DNA from: Amoebidium appalachense
Taxonomy: Eukaryota > Ichthyosporea
Assembly (NCBI GenBank): GCA_963693365.1
Contig: CAVNZM010000004.1
Span: 186,001-250,000 of the forward strand
Reading direction: 5' to 3'
Length of the DNA stretch: 64,000 nt
The position numbers and the translations under genes were made by a program. The notes under the pieces are model-generated. The model had not been told where the DNA came from. It saw nothing but the letters and a program-made list of their open reading frames with translations, and did no database searches. This document shows positions 57,595 through 64,000 of this stretch, piece after piece (the first letter of the stretch is position 1; every line of letters starts with the position of its first letter).

Positions 57595-57723
57595 ACACAC
57601 GCACAAACACAAAGCGCCCGGTGATAGCGCTCATGCCTCTTCTCTCACACAACACATGTGGAAGCGCCCGGTGATAGCGCTCTTGCGCCTACACTCAAAC
57701 ATAACAGGTGCAAGCACACGCAT

Positions 57724-57781
<58 letters not shown>

Positions 57782-58190
57782 CCCCACACACGCACAAACA
57801 CAAAGCGCCCGGTAATAGCGCTCATGCCCCTTCTCTCAAACAACACATGTGGAAGCGCCCGGTGATAGCGCTCACAACCCTGCTCTCAAACAACACATGT
57901 GGAAGCGCCCAGTGATAGCGCTCATGACCCTACTCTCAAACAACACATGTGCAAGCGCACGCATTGGACCCCCCCCCCCCCCCCCCCCCTCACACACACA
58001 CACACACACACATGCACACGGTGGCTGCGTATCACTGTGCGCTTGCACCTGTGTTGTTTGAGAGTAGGGTCATGAGCGCTATCACCGTGCGCTTGCACCT
58101 GTGTTGTTGGAGAGTAGGGTCATGAGCGCTATCACCGTGCGCTTGCACCTGTGTTGTTGGCGAGTAGGGTCAATGACATGATCGCTATCA
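56590..58190. repeat. Dispersed unit GCGCCCGGTGATAGCGCTCATG alternating with long poly-C
   Basis: At least twelve copies of a ~60-base unit (AAGCGCCCGGTGATAGCGCT, CTCTCAAACAACACATGTG) separated by poly-C/(CA)n tracts of 20-60 bases. The last two or three copies (58030-58190) are inverted. TGATAGCGCTCA contains the palindrome AGCGCT. Open frames such as 57251-57865 are poly-Pro artefacts. Confidence 0.85.
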
Positions 58191-58292
58191 CCATACCCTT
58201 GCTCATGAGCGCCCCCCCCCCCCCCCCCCCCAAACCCTCCTCCCATCTGCCCGCACAACCCCAACCCCACATTATATCGTGCACCGGGTAAC

Positions 58293-58685
58293 ATGGACGC
58301 TGGCGCACCCCTTCCCCCACCCAGCCCATTCGCACCCCCTCCCCCGATCCGCACAAGCCCGCGCAGCACCCCCGGGCCCTCCCCCATCCTACTGGCCATC
58401 CTGGCCGGCCTGATCCTCTACGTGCTCTGGGACACGTTCAGCCCACGTGTGCGGCGGCGCCTGGCAGTGCTCAAGTGCCAGCGTGCGTGCCCAATGTGTG
58501 CCAGCTGCGGCAGCTGCGTTCCCCGCCGCAAGTGTGCGCACTGCCCCCGCTGCCACGTGTGCGGTGCCAGCCCCACTCGGTGCGCACAGTGCCCCGCATG
58601 CACGCGCTGCCCGCCCGAGCAGAAGTGCCCGGTGTGCCCCACGTGTGCGCATGCGCCTGCGGTGGTGATCAAGGAGCGCACTTGA
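58293..58685 (+). CDS. Membrane protein with dense CxxC cluster (130 aa)
   Basis: Pro-rich N-terminus (residues 1-30), one membrane span (ILLAILAGLILYVLW), then about 20 Cys in CxxC pairs (CPMCASCGSC; CAHCPRCHVCG; CPVCPTC). It could bind several metal ions or form a disulfide-rich domain. Not assigned to a family. ATTATATCG at 58271 is a weak TATA box. GC-ending codons and the small-membrane-protein type match the viral set, so the viral region probably reaches at least to here. Confidence 0.6.
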   Translation: MDAGAPLPPPSPFAPPPPIRTSPRSTPGPSPILLAILAGLILYVLWDTFSPRVRRRLAVLKCQRACPMCASCGSCVPRRKCAHCPRCHVCGASPTRCAQCPACTRCPPEQKCPVCPTCAHAPAVVIKERT

Positions 58686-58721
58686 AGGCTTGGGTGAGCA
58701 GAGATTTTTGTGGCATAGAGT

Positions 58722-58982
58722 ATGGCGTACCGATGGGAGTACAAGCTGAAGGAGGAGCCCGGCAAGGCACCCGTGGTGCAGGCAACTATTGTGCCGACCG
58801 AGGCCACCACCCGGCGGACGCAGATGGAGCAACGAGTATATGCACAAGAGCTTGCGGAAAAGGGCTATATAGATCTGCCCGATGAGTTGGCGGAGAAGTG
58901 TGGATTCAAGAAGTGGGTGCCCAAGAATCAACGACAGACAGCAATTGTACTGCAGAAGATGATGGAGCCTGAGGATGCATAG
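58722..58982 (+). CDS. Hypothetical protein (86 aa)
   Basis: Not recognised. Starts MAYRWEYKLKEEPGKAP; charged and helical (RTQMEQRVYAQELAEKGY), no membrane span. The frame is intact and lies 37 bases after the CxxC membrane protein on the same strand. Last candidate viral gene before the host flank. Confidence 0.5.
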   Translation: MAYRWEYKLKEEPGKAPVVQATIVPTEATTRRTQMEQRVYAQELAEKGYIDLPDELAEKCGFKKWVPKNQRQTAIVLQKMMEPEDA

Positions 58983-59019
58983 AGACCTACACAAGCCAAA
59001 GGATGAATGGACTCACACC

Positions 59020-59387
59020 ACAAACATGGAAAATGTAAATGACGAGAGAATCTCCACAAACATGGAAAATGTAAATGACGAGAGAATCTGTTGGGGTTTA
59101 ATTTTGATGAGCTGGAGTCTATCTCCCCCCCCCCCCCCTCCCCCCTCCCCTACACCGTTCAATGAAAACTTGGTAGCATGTGTATCATTGTGTGTATGTG
59201 TGTGTGTGTGTGTGTGTGTTTGTGTGTGTGTGTGCGTGTGTGTATGTGTGTGTGTGTGTGTGTGTGCGTGTGTGTGTGTGTGTGTATGTGTGTTTGTGTG
59301 TGTGTGTGCGTGTGTGTGCGTGTGTGTGTGTGTGTGCGTGTGCGTGTGTGTGTGTGTGTGCGTGTGCGTGTGTGTGTGCGTGTGTGT

Positions 59388-59426
<39 letters not shown>

Positions 59427-59450
59427 TGTTTGTGTGTGTGTGACAATGTA
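59020..59450 (+). repeat. 35-base direct repeat, C tract and long (GT)n
   Basis: CACAAACATGGAAAATGTAA..GACGAGAGAATCT occurs twice in tandem (59020-59090), followed by a C tract (59126-59148) and (GT)n with GC interruptions (59180-59442). No gene; open frames are Cys/Val or His/Thr repeats. Confidence 0.85.
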
Positions 59451-59692
59451 CGTGCCAGTGTGCTCGTACACAGATTGAAAAGGAGACTTGGGGTATATTA
59501 AATGGAGTCTCTCCCGCTACCACGGGCAAATACATTCAATAGTCATTACGGAAACTTGGTACTGTTACCGGGCAAATACAATATACATGAAAATTTGGAT
59601 AAGATTGAAGCAGATCACATTCGAATAAACATTACAGAAAACTTGGTATGAAAACTTTGTACCACGTCTTTCCTCCACCACACCCATCACAA

Positions 59693-59935
59693 ACCCTAAG
59701 TAAGATGTGAATGTGGGGCCTACCCGCCGCCACCACCACAACTACGTTTCCCCCACCGCACCCACCACAAACCCTAAGTAAGATGTGAATGTGGGGCCTA
59801 CCCGCCGCCACCACCACAACTACGTTTCCCCCACCGCACCCACCACAAACCCTAAGTAAGATGTGAATGTGGGGCCTACCCGCCGCCACCACCACAACTA
59901 CGTTTCCCCCACCGCACCCACCACAAACCATGTGT
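59693..59935 (+). repeat. 78-bp tandem repeat, about three copies
   Basis: The unit starts ACCCTAAGTAAGATGTGAAT and begins at 59693, 59771 and 59849, an exact 78-base period, with partial units at both ends. It lies just beyond the 3' end of the JmjC gene. Confidence 0.88.
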
Positions 59936-59938
59936 GGT

Positions 59939-60280
59939 CTACCCACTCAAAAGCTCCTCCTCGAACTGCTCAAGCTCCTCCTCGAACTGCTCGATGTCAG
60001 CCTTGTACTTCTCTCTCAGCTTTTTCCACTGTGCATGGGACACCTGTGGGTTGATAGTTGGGTGTAAGTAGTAGTCCAGCCAGGTGATTTGTTTATGCAA
60101 GGCTCAGACATCACTGTATGCCATTACCTCAAACACACCCACGCACCCACCAATACACCACCATGGCACACACCCACAGGAAACGAACTCCTACGTGTGG
60201 ACCAGGTCAAGAAAAACTCTGCAAGGACCCAAAAAACCGTTTTTACGAACCCCTACATGTAATCGTGAATGCTAGGGCAT

Positions 60281-60344
<64 letters not shown>

Positions 60345-60389
60345 GTGTTTTTTTGTTTGTTGTTTTTTTTGGTTTGTTTTTTTTTTTTT

Positions 60390-60428
<39 letters not shown>

Positions 60429-62795
60429 GGGGGGGGGGGGTACCTCGAAAACGAGTTCCCTGTCAGTGTAGCCACACGTGCATGCCGGGGGGGGCTTCTT
60501 GCCAGCGACCACAAGCCAGTTGACCGTGGCAAAATTTACCGCCTCGGCCAAGCTGCTACCAGCAGCATACCCAAAGTGGTATGCTCCAGGCAAGGTGCAG
60601 ATGACCTCACCGGCGTGCTGAACCGTGCGCTGCACGGGGATGCCCTTCTTCATCAAATAACGGGGGTGGATGAACACAGACTGCCCCACCCAAATGTTAG
60701 TCATATGAAAACCCGGGTGGTCGTTTTTGTAAGTGCTTTTTTGGTTCTTGTTCTTCACGTCTGTGTCTACCACTTGTTCTTCACGTCTGTGTCTACCACT
60801 TGTTCTTTGTGTCTACCACTTGTTCTTCACGTCTGTATCTACCACTCCCTCTCTCCCTCTTCTTGTTCGTCCTCTGTTACTGTGTGTGTGTAGTCGTTTT
60901 TTTTTTATTGTTTTTTTTTTTTTTTTTTTTTTTTTGGTGGGGGGGCCTACCTTATGCTGTGTGACTTTCTTACAGATACCGGCCCCCGAAAGCTCAAGTC
61001 TCTCGTAGATATCCTCGAGGATAGACGTAACCTGTTCCTCGTACTCTGCACTGATCACGAACCAGATTTTCTTTCCTGGCCCACGGACCATGATGTTGAC
61101 ACTCCCAAGTAGAAGGTCTTCTGTGTGGAGCACAATCGGACCCCCAGTCGTGACACTGCAAAGAGGCATGGGATTAGTTGGGGCTAAAACAGTAATTACT
61201 TCCGACTAGATGTGGCCCCAATACATTCCGAAAAGACCGACCCATACACACACCCAGGATGGTTCTGTGAACATAAGGGGCGTTCTGCAAGCCTGCCTTT
61301 TTCCTTTGTTTAATTATTTTTTTTTTTTTGGGGGGGGGGGGGGGCATACTTATAGAGCATCGGTGTTGAGATGCCCACACGATCTTTGAATTCTCTTGAT
61401 ACTATTGAGTCAAGCGTCTCCAAGCTGAACATGTAGTCGATTTCTTTCTTCACCACCTGTCCCTCCTGTTAGTGCCTTCATGTTCACCATTCAACAACAC
61501 ACAGCATGCCTACATATACCCACCACAGTGCATCAACACAACATACACTCTCCGCTGCACACCCACGCACGCACGCATGCCTACACAACATACACCCCAC
61601 GCACGCACGCATCCCTACACAACATACACTCTCCGCACAAACACACGCACGCACGCATCCCTACACAACATCCACTCTCCGCACAAACACACGCCCGCAC
61701 GCATCCCTACACACACGCACACATGCCTACGCAACATACACTCTCCGCACAAACACACGCACGCACGCATCCCTACACAACATACACTCTCCGCACAAAC
61801 ACACGCCCGCACACATCCCTACACACACGCACACATGCCTACGCAACATACACTCTCCACACAAACACACGCACGCACGCATGCACAACATACACTCTCT
61901 GCACAAACACACGCACGCACACATGCACAACATACACTCTCCGCACAAACACACGCACGCACGCATGCACAACATACACTCTCTGCACAAACACACGCAC
62001 GCACGCATGCACAACATACACTCTCCGCACAAACACACGCACGCACGCATGCACAACATACACTCTCTGCACAAACACACGCACGCACGCATGCACAACA
62101 TACACTCTCTGCACAAACACACGCACGCACACATGCACAACATACACTCTCCGCACAAACACACGCACGCACGCATGCACAACATACACTCTCTGCACAA
62201 ACACACGCACGCACGCATGCACAACATACACTCTCTGCACAAACACACGCACGCACATCGCCGCACACATACGTACCTCACTGGGTGTATGGGTGTTTTT
62301 AAGAGGCTTCAGATCTGTTCCGTAAAGGAACATTGATTTTTCACCATCCGATAGGGAGTCCAACAACCTCCAAAACTCCTCCTCCCCCACCGGATCCCCC
62401 TGCCCAATCGTGTTAGCCCCTGTTCATGGTAACCACATCCTAGTGGTTGCAAATACGCACCTCTGGAATTTGCCCTATGATGTCCTCCCTATAAACGAGG
62501 AAGACATCCCTGATGGTGGTAGCCTCCACCCAAATCCGGGTGTAGGATTTTCTCACTCGTGTGGCCTGAGCAGCCTTTTTCAGCCCCTGCACTACCGGCT
62601 CGGGAGGCACGAACTTGACGGCACCAGCTGCCCGAAACTCGTGTTCTTTTTCGATTGACAAAACTATCTTCTCCAAGGAGAGCTTTTCTAGATGCATTTG
62701 GCGGAGATGTGCTACGGGTACCTCGTTGAACCCCGCCACCTCCCCAGTCTCAGTGTCTTGTTGTTGCCCCCTGTCCACCTCTCCCGCTTCTTGCT
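59939..62795 (-). CDS. JmjC-domain protein (KDM5/JARID2-like), 5' end outside or unresolved
   Basis: Exons read from homology and splice sites: 62461-62795, 62277-62399, 61350-61456, 60951-61155, about 60444-60750, and the terminal exon 59939-60043. Phases agree at all junctions checked. The JmjC iron site is VLHTED (His-x-Glu) in the fourth visible exon and GAYHFG (late His) in the fifth, within HAGEVICTLPGAYHFGY and AEAVNFATVNWL. These enzymes demethylate histone lysines; JARID2-like members are inactive. The last exon encodes a Glu-rich helix (ADIEQFEEELEQFEEEL) and a stop at 59939. The start of the exon near 60750 is uncertain because of a tandem repeat there. This is a host gene. Confidence 0.8.
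60720..60860. repeat. Tandem CTTGTTCTTCACGTCTGTGTCTACCA repeat in a JmjC intron
   Basis: Four units of 18-28 bases (CACGTCTGTGTCTACCACTT) at the 5' edge of a JmjC exon. It blurs the acceptor site. Nearby T tracts (60351-60427, 60897-60935) and (GT)n (60280-60340) fill the introns. Confidence 0.8.
61540..62262 (+). repeat. 42-bp tandem repeat in a JmjC intron, about 15 copies
   Basis: Unit ACACGCACGCACGCATGCAC followed by AACATACACTCTCTGCACAA; period 42 over most of its length, with ACACACGCACAC variants on the left. Because 42 is a multiple of three, all six frames stay open, giving long His/Thr or Cys/Val frames that are not genes. Confidence 0.92.
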
Positions 62796-62814
62796 CTGTG
62801 TGTGCGTGTGTGTG

Positions 62815-63206
62815 TGTGCGTGTGCGTGTGGGGGGGGGGGGGGGGGGGGGGGTTAGCCGAGTGCATACATGCGTGCAGGTGCCTTTCCGTGGTGTGTGTG
62901 TGTGTGTGTGTGTGTCATGCATGCGTGCAGGTGCCTTCCCGTGGTGTGTGTGTGTGTGTGTGTGTGTCATGCATGCGTGCAGGTGCCTTTCCGTGGTGTG
63001 TGTGTGTGTGTGTGTGTGTCATGCATGCGAGCAGGTGCCTTCCCGTGGTGTGTGTGTGTGTGTGTGTGTGTCATGCATGCGTGCAGGTGCCTTTCCGTGG
63101 TGTGTGTGTGTGTGTGTGTGTGTCATGCATGCGTGCAGGTGCCTTCCCGTGGTGTGTGTGTGTGTGTGTGTGTGTGTGTCATGCATGCGTGCAGGTGCCT
63201 TCCCGT

Positions 63207-63242
<36 letters not shown>

Positions 63243-63424
63243 ATGCATGCGTGCAGGTGCCTTTCCGTGGTGTGTGTGTGTGTGTGTGTGTGTCATGCAT
63301 GCGTGCAGGTGCCTTCCCGTGGTGTGTGTGTGTGTGTGTGTGTGTGTCATGCATGCGTGCAGGTGCCTTCCCGTGGTGTGTGTGTGTGTGTGTGTGTCAT
63401 GCATGCGTGCAGGTGCCTTCCCGT

Positions 63425-63461
<37 letters not shown>

Positions 63462-63685
63462 GGGGGGAGGGGGAGGGGGGGGGGGGGGGTTTAGCCGAGT
63501 GCATACATGCGTGCAGGTGCCTTTCCGTGGTGTGTGTGTGTGTGTGTGTGTGCGTCATGCATGCGTGCAGGTGCCTTCCCGTGGTGGTGTGTGTGTGTGT
63601 GTGTGTCATGCATGCGTGCAGGTGCCTTCCCGTGGTGTGTGTGTGTGTGTGTGTGTGTCATGCATGCGTGCAGGTGCCTTCCCGT

Positions 63686-63736
<51 letters not shown>

Positions 63737-63809
63737 GAGGGGAGCCAGAGGGGGGGGGGGGGGGGCCCGGTTAGCCGAGTGCATACATGCGTGCAGGTGC
63801 CTTTCCGTG

Positions 63810-63863
<54 letters not shown>

Positions 63864-63934
63864 GAGGGGAGCCAGGAGGGGGGGGGGGGGGGGGGGTTAG
63901 CCGAGTGCATACATGCGTGCAGGTGCCTTTCCGT

Positions 63935-63980
<46 letters not shown>

Positions 63981-64000
63981 GGGGGGAGCCAGAGGGGGGG
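62815..64000 (+). repeat. (GT)n with interspersed CATGCATGCGTGCAGGTGCC units
   Basis: About fifteen units of roughly 55-75 bases, each (GT)n plus TCATGCATGCGTGCAGGTGC and CTT(T/C)CCGTGG, with higher-order blocks starting at GGTTAGCCGAGTGCATAC (62851, 63489, 63769, 63895) after G tracts. No gene seen to the end of the window. Confidence 0.9.

Noticed and set aside
57251-57865. 204-residue Pro-rich frame
   Set aside because: Poly-C tracts plus repeat units; no coding signature.
61480-62325. Three overlapping 276-281-residue frames rich in His and Thr
   Set aside because: They are translations of a 42-bp tandem repeat, whose length is a multiple of three, inside a JmjC intron.
62615-63774. 373- and 301-residue Cys/Val frames
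   Set aside because: Read-through of (GT)n minisatellite units; the only coding part is a JmjC exon on the opposite strand.

Overview
The window is a piece of a eukaryotic chromosome in which about 45-50 kb of giant-virus-like (NCLDV-like) DNA lies between two intron-containing cellular genes. The left flank (1-5044, minus strand) is a Rab6-type small GTPase whose exons join in phase across introns packed with poly-C/G, (GA)n and (CA)n. The right flank (59939-62795, minus strand) is a JmjC-domain gene of KDM5/JARID2 character with the same kind of intron. The Rab6 N-terminus is very animal-like, which suggests a unicellular opisthokont or similar protist, but the species cannot be settled from this sequence.

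The viral-like part has a dense core and a looser rim. The core (20.4-48.7 kb) is compact, mostly intronless and on both strands. It holds a SWIB-domain protein, a retropepsin-like protein, two paralogous proteins resembling minor capsid/penton proteins of DNA viruses, a cysteine-rich membrane protein, an aquaporin, an ADP-ribosyltransferase-like protein, an MSV199-type protein, small membrane and myristoylated proteins, a Nudix hydrolase, KilA-N/BRO-like regulators, GIY-YIG-type (T5orf172) proteins, a poxvirus A22-like Holliday junction resolvase and a possible cysteine protease. The rim (10.8-19.8 kb and 51-59 kb) has two D5-like SF3 helicases, a Fic-patatin gene pair, a four-finger C2H2 protein, small membrane proteins, and six copies of a small PD-(D/E)XK nuclease family in every state from intact to fragment. 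No double-jelly-roll major capsid protein, packaging ATPase or B-family polymerase was recognised. A 500-N gap at 19948-20447 hides some sequence.

The viral genes share one promoter style: a TATA box with consensus AAGGTATAAAAGnAGC about 25-55 nt before the ATG. In two or three places this box contains the stop codon of the gene upstream. At least eight viral-type genes are broken by single frameshifts, several of them at short homopolymers, while the host exons and some viral genes are intact. This fits an endogenous virus in early decay, or leftover sequencing indels, or both. One viral gene (MSV199) holds a 222-nt segment with GT...AG ends whose removal restores the protein.

Between the Rab6 gene and the viral core, 6749-10391 is a separate block bounded by 92-bp repeats in inverted orientation. 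It carries two coiled-coil ORFs and a large tandem array. GC-rich intergenic repeats (period-9 CTCGCGTGC type, GGGGCTGGGGGTGGCTGG type) recur only in the rim. The most original observation is the modular nuclease family: a compact PD-(D/E)XK domain, in the longer copies followed by a region like the C-terminal domain of the neighbouring D5-like helicases, repeated on both sides of the viral core.
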